Assembly: GCA_017881285.1 (NCBI GenBank)
Contig: JADGRD010000274.1
Span: forward strand, 1 to 5,676
Reading direction: 5' to 3'
DNA length: 5,676 bases
Origin: Pseudomonadota bacterium
GTDB taxonomy: Bacteria > Myxococcota_A > Polyangia > Fen-1088
The notes under the pieces are model-generated. The model was not told the DNA's origin. It worked only from the letters and a program-made list of their open reading frames with translations, and made no database searches. Shown piece after piece: positions 5,665-5,676 of the stretch (positions within the stretch are counted from its first letter, which is position 1; the number at the start of each line of letters is the position of its first letter). Position numbers and translations under genes: made by a program.

Positions 5665-5676
5665 GCAAGACGGACT

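Overview
This is a GC-rich window (pfp and the two secreted-protein genes are especially G/C-heavy) in which every gene I can support lies on the minus strand. It therefore reads right to left, from base 5676 down to base 1. The GC-rich coding, strong Shine-Dalgarno sites, Pro-rich exported proteins and a PPi-type phosphofructokinase would fit a myxobacterium-like or other 'deltaproteobacterial' genome. That placement is inference, because there is no rRNA or other marker here.

Right part (5676 to 4175): two genes for probable exported proteins of unknown function. The first has a signal peptide, a long Pro/Tyr/Trp-rich linker with a 10-residue repeat, and a beta-rich C-terminal domain. The second is a small protein with six cysteines and a Pro-rich tail. 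A perfect hairpin lies upstream of the first gene's ribosome binding site. Another perfect hairpin (4041-4063) lies after the second gene and probably ends its transcript.

Centre (4040 to 1566): a compact two-gene glycolytic unit. pfp encodes a phosphofructokinase with the residues typical of pyrophosphate-dependent enzymes. It is followed after 32 bases by fba, a class II (zinc) fructose-bisphosphate aldolase. The two enzymes catalyse consecutive steps: fructose 6-phosphate to fructose 1,6-bisphosphate, then to dihydroxyacetone phosphate plus glyceraldehyde 3-phosphate. Because the PPi-dependent step is reversible, the pair could serve both glycolysis and gluconeogenesis. The pfp ribosome binding site is duplicated in tandem. 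Two successive hairpins follow fba.

Left part (1502 to 1): a large polytopic membrane protein whose reading frame stays open to the window edge, so its C-terminus is missing. Its hydrophobic pattern and long first extracytoplasmic loop resemble the GT-C / '6-pyruvoyl-tetrahydropterin synthase-related' membrane proteins, which are likely involved in surface glycan assembly. Its codon use looks less GC-biased than that of the glycolytic genes.

Overall this looks like ordinary chromosomal housekeeping and envelope genes. I found no mobile element, CRISPR array, tRNA, rRNA or defence system. The more interesting points are the PPi-PFK/aldolase pair, the duplicated ribosome binding site, the hairpins and the two uncharacterised exported proteins.
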